This document shows positions 21,320 to 33,084 of a stretch of 64,000 nucleotides of DNA, one piece after another. A model generated the notes under the pieces. That model was not told the origin of the DNA and did no database searches. It worked only from the letters and a program-made list of their open reading frames with translations. Both the position numbers and the translations under genes were made by a program. Origin of the DNA: Bufo bufo (Eukaryota; Chordata; Amphibia; Anura; Bufonidae); contig NC_053392.1 in assembly GCF_905171765.1 (NCBI RefSeq), positions 345,647,495-345,711,494 on the forward strand. Reading direction: 5' to 3'. Position 1 is the first letter of the stretch. Every line of letters starts with the position of its first letter.

Positions 21320-22268
21320 ATGAAAGCCAAGGAACACACCAGACAGGTCAGAGATAAAGTTGTGGAGAGATGTAAAGCAAGGTTAGGTTATAGAAAATAT
21401 CCCAAGCTATGAACATCTAATAGGGCACTGTTCAATCCATCATGTGAAAATAGAAGGAGTATGGCACAACTGCAAACCTACCAAGACATTGCCGTCCACC
21501 TAAACTGACAGCGCAGACAAGGAAAGCACTAATTAGAGAAGCAGCCAAAAGGCCCATGGTCACTCTGGAGGAGCTGCAGAGATCTACAGCACAGGTGGGA
21601 GAATTTGTCCACAGGACAACTAATAGTCATGTACTCCTCAAATCTGGCCTTTATAGAAGAGTGGCAAGAAGAAAACCATTTTTGAAAACAAGTTATGAGA
21701 AGTCCTATTTGCCATAAGGCATGTAGGGGACACAGCGAACATGTGGAAGATGTTGCTCTGGTCAGATGAGACCAAAGTTGAACTTTTTGGCCTAAATGCA
21801 AACCGCTATGTGTGGTGGAAAACGAACATTGCTCATCACCCTGAACACACCATCCCCACAATGAAACATGGTGGTGGCAGCATCAGGCTGTGGGGATGTT
21901 TTTCTTCAGCAGGGACACAGAAGCTGGTCAGAGTTGATGGGAAGATGGATGGAGCTATATACAGGGCAATCCTGGAGGAAAACCTGGTAGAGGATGCAAA
22001 AGACTTGAAACTAGGGCAGAGGTTTACCTTCCAGCAGGACAATGACTCTAAACACACAGCCAGAGCTACAATGGAATGGTGTAGATCAAAGCATATTCAT
22101 GTGTTAGAATGGCCCAGTCAAAATCCATACCCAAATCCCATTGAGAAACTGTAGCAAGACTTGAAGATTGCTGTTCACAGACACTCTCCATCCAATCTGA
22201 CTGAGCTTGAGCTATTTTTCAAAGAAGAATGGGCAAAATTTCACCCTCTAGATGTGCAACAGTGGTAG
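21320..22268 (+). pseudogene. Tc1-type transposase remnant
   Basis: It begins with an ATG at 21320 reading MKAKEHTRQVRDKVV, the usual Tc1 helix-turn-helix start. A second block LPRPPKLTAQTRKALI precedes the catalytic domain. The catalytic residues are visible in [13 protein letters not shown] (Asp), [10 protein letters not shown] (Asp) and NPIEKL (Glu); I count 34 residues between the last two, the DD34E spacing. The usual SPDLNP motif is changed to NPYPNP. Several frameshifts between 21360 and 21740 and a TAG directly after NPIEKL (22152-22154) show it is dead. The longest open piece is 21741-22154. Confidence 0.88.
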
Positions 22269-22411
22269 AGACATAACCCAAAAGACTTGCAGCCGTAATT
22301 GCAGTGAAAGGTGGACCTACAAAGTATTGCTTCGGGATGCGGGGGGTGTCTGAATACAAATGCAGGCCACACTTTCCAGATTTTTATTTGTTAAAAGTTT
22401 TGAAAACCATG

Positions 22412-22711
22412 TATCATTCACACGATCATATGTATTTTGCCTTCTGCAAAACACGGATCCGCAATAAATACGGATGTGTTGCATTGTTTTGTTTTTTTTG
22501 CGGACCCATTGTAACAATACCTAGTTTTGTCTGCAAAACAGACAAGAATATGACATCATTTTTGTAGGACTGCGCAACGGACACATGGATGCGTACAGCA
22601 CATGTACAGTCCGTTTTTTTGAAGACACAGAAATGAATTGGTCAATGTGTGATCCGCAAAAAACGCGGATTGGATGCGGACCAAAAATTCAGTCGTGTCA
22701 AAGGGGCTTAA
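22412..22711. mobile_element. Palindromic GCGGATCCGCAAAA-type element inside the Tc1
   Basis: Bounded by ATTCACACGATCATATG on the left and a diverged complement near CAGTCGTGTCAAAGG on the right. It has internal GCAAAACACGGATCCGCAAT and AAAAACGCGGATTGG segments. It belongs to the same family as the cluster at 34.5-42.9 kb. Confidence 0.65.
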
Positions 22712-22779
22712 GTTTGTGGTTGTAATGTGAAAAAATTTGGAAAGTTCAAGGGGTATGAATACTTTCTCAAGGCACTGTA

Positions 22780-23128
22780 CATGGATAGGTCATAATAAGC
22801 CTTCAGAGAAAGTACATTGCATTATAAACTACATAGGGAAATAGAAAGTTCCTAGCTTTCTGCCATTCACAAGTTGCTGTGACTGTGACCCCAGAATCGC
22901 AAAAAAATCCAACACGGCTGGATTTTTAAGGATTCTGGGATTGAGGTCACACTGCAATCGCATTCAGTTTGATGGCTGCACTGCAGCACAACGATCTTTG
23001 ATTGTGGCCAACATCGCCATGTAGCCCCATTCTAAAGAGAACCAGTTTCCTTGAAAATGCATTGCAAACTGCAGACATCATGTTATAGAGCAGAAGCATC
23101 TGAGTATATTAATCTATAGAGCGGAATT
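22780..23128. other. Non-coding, no feature recognised
   Basis: No coding region, RNA gene or clear repeat boundary was seen. A short inverted pair around CCAGAATCGC and GATTCTGGGATTG lies near 22890-22945. Confidence 0.4.
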
Positions 23129-23408
23129 TATCATTCCTTTCATCCCAGAATTCTGGCTTCAAAAAAGCCGCAGGGCTTTTGTGACTTTTTGAACTGACCT
23201 GCACAAAAGCTTTGCTACTCCAGTTTTAAAAAGTAGGTGGGAAAGTGGAGGTGGTTATCTATGTTAATTTGTTTCACTCCAGATTTATCACTGCAACTTT
23301 TAAAAAAAAAAGTCACAAGAAAAGTTACCAACTCAGTCCAGTAGCTGGATAGCGTAGAAACCCTGAAATAGCATTTCTATACAAAGTGTAGTTAAAGATG
23401 CATCAGAT
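23129..23408. repeat. Interspersed repeat related to 34970-35210
   Basis: The segments AGTAGGTGGGAAAGTGGAGG, TTTCACTCCAG and AAAAAGTCAC, and the following CCAGTAGCTGGA, recur in the same order at 35035-35140. The two copies are diverged. No coding capacity. Confidence 0.55.
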
Positions 23409-23412
23409 TTAA

Positions 23413-23710
23413 AGGGATTCTGTCACCTCGTTTTAGCCTATAGTGATGCGGACATGCACGGCTAGATCACCGCTAGCATGTCCGCAATATACCTGTCCCA
23501 TAGCGCTGTGGGGGGCGTGGCTGGGCTCCAAGAAGGTTAGTGTAGCCCCTTGGGCTCCTTACCAGGCTGATTTACATATCTATAAAATCATTTTTTAAAC
23601 ACAATAAAAGGACACAGCGCTATAGGACAGGTATATTGCGGACATGCTAGCGGCGATCTAGCTGTGCATGTCCGCAGCTCTATAACCGAAAACGAGGTGA
23701 CAGAATCCCT
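23413..23710. mobile_element. TTAA-flanked foldback element
   Basis: The inverted ends are AGGGATTCTGTCACCTCG and its complement, flanked on both sides by TTAA (23409-23412 and 23711-23714). Long arms carry GACATGCTAGCGG-type sequence. No transposase. TTAA targets are used by piggyBac and Kolobok elements; which mobilised it cannot be told here. Confidence 0.85.
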
Positions 23711-23714
23711 TTAA

Positions 23715-24378
23715 AAACAGCACGTGAAATTTGATAAACTTAGCTTAAAGTACACCAACTCAGACTGAAGCAAAAAAGTGACTTCAAATATCACCCTCAT
23801 GATAAATCTTCTCTGTTCTTAATAAGGGGAACAAGGAATTGCCATGTAAAGTGACCAATCCGTCTTTCCCCTGAGATCTTTTAAATGGCTTCTCTTGTAC
23901 ATGTTACATTGTCAGCCATTCCCACTGAAATCTGCATGGTTGAGCAACATTAATATAACGTGTGACCAGTTTGATCTGCATATGAATGTATATGCCCATT
24001 TGGTAAAGCATGGAGCTGCCTATTGTAATTATGACTGCAATACATGAAAACATGGAAAAAAAAAGTCCTGTTGTCAGGATTTCACTGGAAGTTGGATCTG
24101 TCCCTTCTGATGAAGCAGCATGAATGGTGTACACGTCTCAAGGTCATCATACTGTTCCAGGGCTAGCAGGCGAATGTGGAACTTCACTGGATAACCCCCA
24201 GCTTGTAGTAGTGTGGGGGGTGGGTTTACTAGAATAGTGTTTGTAAAGTGAAACATCCGCTTTCAGGAAATATGATGCCAAGAGGAACTGATTCCAGATG
24301 TTTTGCTTCGCAAGTATTCTCTGGCAAAGGAAGCAGCACTGAAAATGAAGAAAGAAAAAGAGTGGCATAACTTTGCTA
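23715..24378. other. Non-coding, no gene recognised
   Basis: AT-rich sequence with short open frames only, none with recognisable similarity. Nothing else supported. Confidence 0.4.
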
Positions 24379-24382
24379 TTAA

Positions 24383-25093
24383 AGGGTTTCTATCACTTCG
24401 TATGACATAATTAGCTGTCAGACACTAGCGATCTGCTAGTGTCTGCTCTGGCCAACCATCCTACTATAATCACTTGTGGGGCAGCGGTTTTGCTAAAAAA
24501 CTAACTTTTATAAATATGCTAATGAGCCTCTAGGTGCTATGTGGGCGTCATTAGCACCTAGAGGCTCCGTCTACCTTCATACACAGCCGCCGCCCAGCGC
24601 GTCCCTCCAGCCCGCCCATGTCCTCCTCCGTGTGACGCAGCGGACGAGTTCTCGCGCATGCGCCGTGCGCGGCTGTATTCGGCGCATTTGAGATCTCAGC
24701 TCGGAGCGGTCAGACATTCATTGCGCATGCGCGGCTGTATTCGGCGCATGCGCATTGAATGTCTGACCGCTCCGAGCTGAGATCTCAAATGCGCCGAATA
24801 CAGCCGCGCACGGCGCATGCGCGAGAACTCGTCCGCTGCGTCACACGGAGGAGGACATGGGCGGGCTGGAGGGACGCGCTGGGCGGCGGCAGTGTATGAA
24901 GGTAGACGGAGCCTCTAGGTGCTAATGACGCCCACATAGCACCTAGAGGCTCATTAGCATATTTATAAAAGTTAGTTTTTTAGCAAAACCGCTGCCCCAC
25001 AAGTGATTATAGTAGGATGGTTGGCCAGAGCAGACACTAGCAGATCGCTAGTGTCTGACAACTAATTATGTCATACGAAGTGATAGAAACCCT
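24383..25093. mobile_element. Long TTAA-flanked foldback element, near-perfect 0.7-kb hairpin
   Basis: The ends are AGGGTTTCTATCACTTCG and its complement, flanked by TTAA (24379-24382 and 25094-25097). The arms are each about 330-345 bases and nearly perfectly complementary, meeting around 24725-24740 at GCGCATGCGC motifs. No open frame of interest. One arm has been little altered, so it is young or homogenised. Confidence 0.9.
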
Positions 25094-25097
25094 TTAA

Positions 25098-25966
25098 ATG
25101 ACGGGTAATTCCTTTTATATACTCTGTCTTTAGTCAGTGCTATAGTATTGTATTGCACAATCATATAGAATGGAGTTTTTATTACAGTGTCATGTACTGA
25201 AGTGTTCTTGATCAGTTTGTGTCTTTTGTGTGAAGACTGCCCGTATTAGTGGCCTTTAGAAGCCGTATTTTCCCATTCAAGGTCCACTTACTCCCAGCAT
25301 CCTTTGCTGGCTCAGTTTTTGCACAGAATCTTCTCTGGTGACTTTTTACACCAATCTTATCTTCTTCTGAAAGGGAGTGTGTCATCAGAAAATGACCTGT
25401 TGTTTAAATGCAGTTTTTTTGTTAAACACATTTTTAAATAATTTTTGATGCTGTTATTTTAAATTTTCCATGTCAATATCTATATTTTAATAAAAAACAT
25501 AAAATCCTGCAGTTTCCGCACTGACCACTAGTCCTAATAATAGTCACCACTTCTTGGTCTGTACAGCCTGTAATGATATCACTTCTGTGTACAGATAAGA
25601 CAGGATCCACCATTCACAGTAGGTGATTGCCTGAGTTGATCTATTCTTCCCTTGTACAATGACCTCTGCGCAGGTCACAGAGCATGTCTAGAGAACCCTC
25701 CCATAGAAGTCACTGAGGTCACCTCCTGACCATTGTGTCTATGGCCCATGTGGCTGTTGTAAAGCAATTTTCTTAATGCTTTCTAAATGCTGTTAAGAAC
25801 AGCACAGGCAAGATGGCCACCCCCATAATAATGTTCAGGAAATAGAATAAAAAATCTGCAATCAGAAAATAAAAACAACTTAGACAAAAAAGATATATTT
25901 TGTTATTTGGTTTTAACTAGCCTTATCGAAGCATATGAAGCACACATGTAACACTCAATGTACATG
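25098..25966. other. Non-coding, no gene recognised
   Basis: Mostly AT-rich, with an ATAATTTTTGATGC-type stretch and a region near 25500-25760 that resembles interspersed repeat sequence but has no boundary I can define. Confidence 0.4.
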
Positions 25967-25968
25967 TA

Positions 25969-27617
25969 CAGGGTGGGCCATTTATATGGATACACCTTAA
26001 TAAAATGGGAATGGTTGGTGATATTAACTTCCTGTTTGTGGCACATTAGTATATGTGAGGGGGGAAACTTTTCAAGATGGGTGGTGACCATGGTGGCCAT
26101 TTTGAAGTCGGCCATTTTGAATCCAACTTTAGTTTTTTTCAATAGGAAGAGGGTCATGTGACACATCAAACTTATTGGGAATTTCACAAGAAAAACAATG
26201 GTGTGCTTGGTTTTAACGTAACTTTATTCTTTCATGAGTTATTTACAAGTTTATGACCACTTATAAAATGTGTTCAATGTGCTGCCCATTGTGTTGGATT
26301 GTCAATGCAACCCTCTTCTCCCACTCTTCACACACTGATAGAAACACCGCAGGAGAAATGCTAGCACAGGCTTCCAGTATCCGTAGTTTCCGGTGCTGCA
26401 CATCTCGTATCTTCACAGCATAGACAATTGCCTTCAGATGACCCCAAAGTCTAAGGGGGTCAGATCGGGAGACCTTGGGGGCCATTCAACCGGCCCACGA
26501 CGACCAATCCACTTTCCAGGAAACTGTTCATCTAGGAATGCTCGGACCTGACATCCATAATGTGGTGGTGCACCATCTTGCTGGAAAAACTCAGGGAACG
26601 TGCCAGCTTCAGTGCATAAAGAGGGAAACACATCATCATGTAGCAATTTCGCATATCCAGTGGCCTTGAGGTTTCTATTGATGAAGAATGGCCCCACTAT
26701 CTTTGTACCCCATATACCACACCATACCATCAATTTTTTTGTTCCAACAGTCTTGGAGGGATCTATCCAATGTGGGTTAGTGTCAGACCAATACCGGTGG
26801 TTTTGTTTGTTAACTTCACCATTCACATAAAAGTTTGCCTCATCACTGAACAAAATCTTCTGCGTAAACTGAGGGTCCTGTTCCAATTTTTGTTTTGCCC
26901 ATTCTGCAAATTCAGTGCGCCGATCTGGGTCATCCTCGTTGAGATGCTGCAGTAGCTGGAGTTTGTAAGGGTTCCATTTGTGAGTAGCTAATATCCGCCG
27001 AAGGGATGTTCGACTAATGCCACTCTCCAGTGACATGCGGCGAGTGCTATGCTGTGGGCTCTTGCTGAATGAAGCTAGGACAGCCACTGATGTTTCTTCA
27101 TTAGAGACAGATTTCATGCGTCCACATTTTGGCAAATCCAACACTGAACCAGTTTCACGAAACTTAGCAAGCAGTTTGCTAACTGTAGCATGGGAGATGG
27201 GTGGTCTCGTAGGATGTCTTGCATTGAAATCTGCTGCAATGACCCGGTTACTGCGTTCACCAGACATCAACACAATTTCTATCCGCTCCTCACGTGTTAA
27301 CCTCGGCGACATGTCAATGGCTGTAAACAAAGAGAAACTTGTAAATAACTCATGAAAGAATAAAGTTACATTAAAACCAAGCACACCTTTGTTTTTTGTG
27401 TGAAATTCCCAATAAGTTTGAAGTGTCACATGACCCTCTTCCTATTGAAAAAACAAAAGTTGGATTGAAAATGGCCAACTTCAAAATGGCCGCCATGGTC
27501 ACCACCCATCTTGAAAAGTTTCCCCCCTCACATATACTAATGTGCCACAAACAGGAAGTTAATATCACCAACCATTCCCATTTTATTAAGGTGTATCCAT
27601 ATAAATGGCCCACCCTG
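25969..27617 (-). mobile_element. Mariner-superfamily transposon, 1.65 kb, with long inverted repeats
   Basis: It begins CAGGGTGGGCCATTTATATG and ends with the complement, flanked by TA at 25967-25968 and 27618-27619. The inverted repeats are long, about 270-280 bases each, covering 25969-26250 and 27340-27617. It encodes one transposase on the minus strand (26261-27312). A shorter relative is embedded in the LINE at 17112. Confidence 0.93.
26261..27312 (-). pseudogene. Mariner-superfamily transposase, DD41D-like spacing, single frameshift
   Basis: The start chosen is the ATG at 27310-27312 (MSPRLTREERIEIVL); the frame is open upstream only because it runs through the inverted repeat. Residues 1-115 form two helix-turn-helix segments, with ISHATVSKLLAKFRETG and the GRMKSV hinge. 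The catalytic domain shows ILFSDEANFYVNG (Asp), FQQDGAPPHY (Asp) and PPRSPDLTPLDF. Taking the last Asp as catalytic, I count 41 residues between the second and third acids. The frame breaks at the LDF codon (about 26445), and the remaining C-terminus, from LWGHLKAIVY to IQHNGQHIEHIL, continues in another frame to 26261. Apart from that one indel it looks intact. Confidence 0.88.
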
Positions 27618-27619
27618 TA

Positions 27620-29286
27620 GTTTCCATTTTATATGGGTAGAACTTGGCTATATGCACTGGCCTGCTATCCTCACCACCTTCAATACAGAGAATCCTTGCA
27701 GCATGTACTTAGTTTCTCTACTTTAGAAGCCCATTTGTGCTGAGAAATGCATACGTTTCTCAACAATCAATGCATGAATGCATAAAAATAAAAATAAAAT
27801 ATATATAGAGCTATCATTAAAGTGTACCTAGACCTTGGAATATATTTTACTAAAAACAAATCTTAAATGTGATTAAATAAATTTTTGTAATATACTTTAT
27901 TTTCCACTATTTTCTTGCAAAATAGGCACCAGAAGCCTATCACGCTTTAGAATCCATACCCAGCACTGTGTATGGGAGTATGGATTCCTCTTTGGCCTCA
28001 CTGAGCCATAAGGCACACAGCCACATCCTAGCACTTACATGCTGCAAGGATTCCCTGTTTCCCAGACAGAGTACGGTTGTGTGAATAGCTTAGTCACAAA
28101 GTGCAACTGTTATAGTATCCATTACTTATCTGTGATAGCACTGATGCCATGCCTGGTAATGCATGGCATTTGAACTGTAGCCTGTGCAATCTGTGTTGCA
28201 GTCATTTCAAATTATTCATATAATTCCAACTAATTCTTAGAATTCAAAGGACCCAACTGCTGGGTAACCAACAAATGGTCTAGCCCTACAGACAGTACAG
28301 TATTGTTGGCTAAACCCATTGTTTTGTGTTTGGAGAGCTCCAAGCCATCCCAGACAGATGATGTTGGGTAGAGAAGGATCGGGCATGGTGTATTTCAACA
28401 TCGATTTTTAAATTGTTCTTGGAGATAAGCCCAGTACTGACTTTTTTCTCTCTTAAAACACATATACACTTTGCCAAGGGTGTGTGTGTGTATGGAGGAG
28501 TAGAAGAGAGAGCCATTGGCCAAATAAGCACCCAACCGTTTTTGAAGGTGTATGGGCACTTTGAGGCCAATTTCAAACAAGTGTAATATGATCACATTTA
28601 TGCATCGATACTATGACTGCAAGTCCCAGCCTGACCATGGGTCTGATGACTTGAATTAACAGCATCCCAGTTCCGTATGTTGCATTTAGTTGGGTCATTA
28701 AACCAGTAGGCAGACGGAGAATTGCGGCCACGGTACGGGTGCACAAATGCAACGTGATATTCACGTTACAACACACAGGACTGACACACAGTGCTCATTA
28801 TTTCCTTTTCCTGTATGTACGGTTTTGGATTAAATGAAATACATGTATATTTATTGGTCATGTGTCTGTCCCCGGTGGTTAACTTGAAAGCTTCATTGCA
28901 TTATTGTTGTTGATCCAACTTATCTGGGTTGAATATAAATGTTTTACAATCAAATCAGACACGGCATTATCTTCCAGACATTAAAGATTACTGGGTTGTT
29001 TCTAAATGAAAATCAACAGGCCTAGATTTAGCCAAAATGAAAATAAAATATCCTTCAGCCATTATAAAGAGGATTAGTATAGAAAGTAATTAACCAAAGA
29101 ATAACAGAGATACATAAAAGAAAAGATGGGATTAGAATTTAATCTTTAGTGTATTTCTGAATATTAAATTAATCCTGATAAACAGCACAGTGAATATGAT
29201 CAGTGAATCACTGATTCTGTGAACGCTACTATACGCAATATGGAATGTGATGTCGTTTGATCTGACAGCTTATACGGTATGGAAAG
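27620..29286. other. Non-coding, no gene recognised
   Basis: A 1.67-kb stretch with only short open frames and no recognisable domain. 28310-28590 has the look of an interspersed repeat (TGTGTGTGTGTATGGAGGAG and flanks) without definable ends. I see no tRNA-like or promoter signal. Confidence 0.4.
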
Positions 29287-29294
29287 GTAAATAC

Positions 29295-29748
29295 TAGAGA
29301 TGAGCGAATTTCATGTTATGAAATTCGTTCACGCTTCGTTTGGTGGTAAAAGCAGAATTGCGTTATAGATTCCGTTACTACGGACCATAACGCAATTCTA
29401 TGATGGAATGCACAACGAAATGCCTTTAGAGGCATTCCGTTATTCATTCCGTCATAATAGAAGTCTATGGGCTGCATAACGGATCCGTCCCGTTTCCGTT
29501 ATGCAGGAGAGGACTCAGGATCAGGAGAGGACTCCCCTGAATAACGGAAACGGGACAGATCCGTTTTGCAGCCCATAGACTTCTATTATGACGGAATGAA
29601 TAACAGAATGCCTTTAAAGGCATTCCGTTATGCATTGCATCATAGAATTGCGTTATGATCCGTGGTAACGGAATCCATAATGCAAGTCTGCTTTAACCAC
29701 CAAACGAAGCGTGAACGAATTTCATAACATGAAATTCGCTCATCTCTA
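29295..29748. mobile_element. hAT-type miniature foldback element
   Basis: The inverted ends are TAGAGATGAGCGAATTTCAT and its complement. They are flanked by a perfect 8-bp duplication, GTAAATAC, at 29287-29294 and 29749-29756. The 8-bp duplication and the TAGAGATG-type tip are hAT hallmarks. The arms are nearly complementary throughout; there is no transposase. Confidence 0.9.
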
Positions 29749-29756
29749 GTAAATAC

Positions 29757-30197
29757 ACGTGTACAATATGTTTTACTGTAAAGTCCTTTTCTGATATTTG
29801 CTCACAGATTCCATTGAGCTTCTTCTGCAAACCGTTTTGTGAATGGCCCTCACTGAATGCAGTGTGACCCTCCCCGGTGTATATTCCCTCAAATATTTCC
29901 ATCTGCCAACATACTGTATAAACGTTTACTGTATAATATCATATGAAGGTCACTTAGCAATGAACAAAATGTACCAAGAAGAATGTGGAATCTCACAAAT
30001 TTTTCCCAAGGACAAAAACACACAAAGTATAGCTGCATTTCAGACTAAATCAACCAAGATAAAATCAATGAGATATATACAGCAGGTGGCAAATTCCATT
30101 TGTAAATGCAGAATATTTGGCATACCCTTAAGACAAATCACTATAGAAACTTATCAAAACAAAATGGAAACAAATATTCGTACACTATGCGTATACT
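29757..30197. other. Non-coding, no gene recognised
   Basis: An open frame of about 125 codons overlaps this region on the plus strand, but it has no recognisable domain and runs into the next transposable element. I do not support it as a gene. Confidence 0.4.
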
Positions 30198-30201
30198 TTA
30201 A

Positions 30202-30665
30202 AAGGGTTATCCAAGGCTGAATAACCCCTCCCCCTACAATGCCCGGACCCGTGACACTGTGCATACTTACCTGGTCCCCAACACCAGTTTCCTCCCGGAT
30301 CGCTCCGCAGCCGGCTTCACATCTCCACTGCCTGCAGACAACAGCATCCGTTGACAGAGGGGGATAAATCCACCAGAAGGTCACGGTGGTGACCTGACCC
30401 TTTGTGTCACATGTGTTTTGGCTGCAGCGGTAGTGTACATCTCTGCAGCCAATCACTTGCTGTGGTTTACAGCACAGGACCAGCTGATCATCTATTGTGT
30501 ATGGGGGGCCTCCCGACTCTCCCCCCTGATGGCATATGTCAGGAGAGATCAGGGTCAGGCAAGTTGGATATTGTTCTCTGGGAGACAATCACAGTGCATT
30601 AGTAAGTGCTTTGTGTTAACTTTGTCTGCATAATAAATGCCATTTGCTGAAGTGAGACAACCCCT
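30202..30665. mobile_element. TTAA-flanked element, non-foldback
   Basis: TTAA stands at 30198-30201 and 30666-30669. The short ends are related (AAGGGTTATCC at the left; AGGGGTTGTC reading in from the right). The interior is not palindromic and has no recognisable coding sequence. The end sequence resembles the other TTAA elements here. Confidence 0.55.
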
Positions 30666-30669
30666 TTAA

Positions 30670-31540
30670 GGTGGCTATATACAGTACATTACACAGAAGT
30701 AGGCTGATGGACAGTTAAATGAATGATTGCCTAGTGAGCGATTTCATATTTTAGTCCATATAGCCTCCTCTTTTAGACACAGTGCTTCTTTTAAAATCCT
30801 CTTTCTATACCCTCTATAATGCAGACCCAATCACCCCTCCTATCTTGCATACCCAAATCTCTGCCCCATGTAAATTCCAGCTATTCATTCTCTTCCTGCA
30901 GATGGAGAGTTACTTTCCAAGCAGTTACAAATTTCATTCCTTTTCATTTTGTCATCCAACTATCACATTTTAAAATTATCCCTCTAAGTTGTTTTTTTTT
31001 CACTGCATCAACTTTTTCTTGAAGATACAACATGTCACAATGTATAGTCTTTCTAGTCTAATCTCTATTTACACATAAACTCTTTTCCCTCCTTGCTAGC
31101 CTATACGGCTGGTCATACACATAAGATAGCCGTCAGACAAATGCTCATATCAGCAGACAGCTATCACTCCTATGATTCCCTCATATTCATGCAGGCTTTA
31201 CTTGGTTGAGCAAGCGTGCGTTCTGATAAGAAGTGCGGAAAGAAGCTGGTGCCAGAGGATTGTCCATATTGCCTCCTTGATTCATTTTTCCATCACATTA
31301 TACGCTTCTTGTTTCCATGGTTACGACCACCCTGTAATCCAGCAGTGGTGGCCGTGTTTGCACACTATAGGAAAAAGTGTCGGCCTACGCGCACTTCTGC
31401 AGTCCCTGCCACCAGATCGACCGGAGCGTTTTCCTGTAGTATGAAACCATGGCCACCACTGCTGGAAAGCCCCTTGGGCTCTTTTCAGAGGTAATTTGAA
31501 TATTGGTAAATCAATTTTCTGAATAAACGAAAGCATTCAT
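30670..31540. other. Non-coding, with an imperfect inverted repeat
   Basis: No gene recognised. Near 31338-31475 the pair CCAGCAGTGGTGGCC and GGCCACCACTGCTGG is a foldback with a loop of roughly 100 bases, probably another miniature element with decayed ends. Confidence 0.45.
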
Positions 31541-31637
31541 ATCTATGGCAAAGGTATATTGCGGATATCCTAAAGGAGATGTGGCAGACCGTATAAACGG
31601 CTCTATATGCAAAATCTAGGTGACAGAATCCCTTTAG
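31541..31637. repeat. Solo arm of the 23.4-kb TTAA foldback family
   Basis: The text AAAGGTATATTGCGGA and the terminal GTGACAGAATCCCTTTA match the right arm of the element at 23413-23710 with several differences. The opposite arm is absent, so it is a decayed half element. Confidence 0.65.
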
Positions 31638-32171
31638 TGCAAGACTTCTTCATAAAGACATGATGATGATCTCTGAAAGATTTTCCATAAACGTATATGA
31701 TTGCCTAAGTATGTGTATTCAAAGCAAACCGGTCATGTTAAAAATGCAGTGCAGTCTGCAGACAGCATTTAGTGGAGCTGGAGGAGCCGTGCAGATCAAT
31801 ATATAGTTTTTATGTAAAAATGTCAGTATTAGGCCTCCTGCACACGAACGTATTTTTTTGCGGTCCGCAAAAATGGGTCCCGTTTTTCCGTCATCCGTGA
31901 CCGTTTTTTCGTCCGTGGGTCTTCCTTGATTTTTGGAGGATCCACGGACATGAAAAAAAAGTCGTTTTGGTGTCCGCCTGGCCGTGCGGAGCCAAACGGA
32001 TCCGTCCTGAATTACAATGCAAGTCAATGGGGACGGATCCGTTTGACGTTGACACAATATGGTGCCATTTCAAACGGATCCGTCCCCATTGACTTTCAAT
32101 GTAAAGTCTGGAGTCCCTTTTATACCATCGGATCGGAGTTTTCTCCAATCCGATGTTATATTTTAACTTGA

Positions 32172-32301
32172 AGCGTCCCCATCACCATGGGAACGCCTCT
32201 ATGTTAGAATATACTGTCGGATATGAGTTAGATCGTGAAACCTCATTTCCGACAGTATATTCTAACACAGAGGCGTTCCCATGGTGATGGGGACGCTTCT
32301 A
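32172..32301. repeat. Nested perfect hairpin in the left arm of the giant foldback
   Basis: GCGTCCCCATCACCATGGGA at 32174 and its complement near 32275-32297 bracket a short loop containing TTAGATCG. The right arm of the giant element has only one copy of this unit (about 33549), so the left arm holds an extra inverted duplicate. Confidence 0.75.
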
Positions 32302-32512
32302 GTTAGAATATACTACAAACTGTGTACATGACTGCCCCCTGCTGCCTGGCAGCACCCGATCTTTTACAGGGGGCCGTGATCAGCACAATTAACCCTTCAG
32401 GTGCCGCACCTGAAGGGGTTAATTGTGCTATCATATCCCCCTGTAAGAGATCAGGGCTGCCAGGCAGCAGGGGGCAGACCCCCCCCTCCCCCCTCCCCAG
32501 TTTAAATATAAT

Positions 32513-32770
32513 TGGTGGCCAGTGCGGCCCCCCCCCCTTCCTCCCTCTATTGTAATAAATCGTTGGTGGCACAGTGTGCGCCCCCCCCCCCTTCCTCCCT
32601 CTATTGTAATAATTCGTTGGTGGCACAGTGTGCGCCCCCCCCCCCTTCCTCCCTCTATTGTAATCGTTGGTGGCACAGTGTGCGCCCCCCATTGGCCCCC
32701 CTCCCTCTATAGCATTAACAACATTAGTGGCCAGTGTGCGGCCTCCCATCTACCCCCCCCCCCCCCCCCC
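32513..32770. repeat. About 50-bp tandem repeat with C runs (left arm)
   Basis: About three and a half units built around CTTCCTCCCTCTATTGTAAT followed by CGTTGGTGGCACAGTGTGCG and 7-12 C residues. A final C run of about 20 stands at 32752-32770. The mirror image, with G runs, is at about 33085-33362. Confidence 0.85.
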
Positions 32771-33084
32771 GATCATTGGTGGCAGCGGGTTACTAGCAAT
32801 AGTACAATAGTAAAAGATTCATACTTACCTGGGAGCTGCAATGTCTGCTTCCGGCCGGGAGCTCCTCCTACTGGTAAGTGACAGTTCATTTAGCAATGAC
32901 ACTTACCAGTAGGTGGAGCTCCCGGCCGGACACGAACATCGCAGCAGCCGGTAAGTATGAATCTTCTACTATTATACTATTGCTAAGCAACCATGGCAAC
33001 CAGCGTCCTGGTTGCCATGGTTACCGATCGGCGCCCCAGCGATTAAACTGGGACTCCGATCGGAACTCCGCTGCCACCAATGAT

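Larger units (their letters stand above)
20979..22777 (+). mobile_element. Tc1-type DNA transposon, decayed
   Basis: The ends are CAGTGCCTTGAAAAAGTATT on the left and its near-perfect complement (AATACTTTCTCAAGGCACTG) on the right. They are flanked by TA at 20977-20978 and 22778-22779, the expected Tc1/mariner target duplication. It contains a broken transposase (21320-22268) and, near its 3' end, an inserted palindromic element (22412-22711). Confidence 0.92.

Noticed and set aside
30154..30588. 144-codon minus-strand frame
   Set aside because: Falls within a TTAA-flanked element and shows no domain; likely chance.
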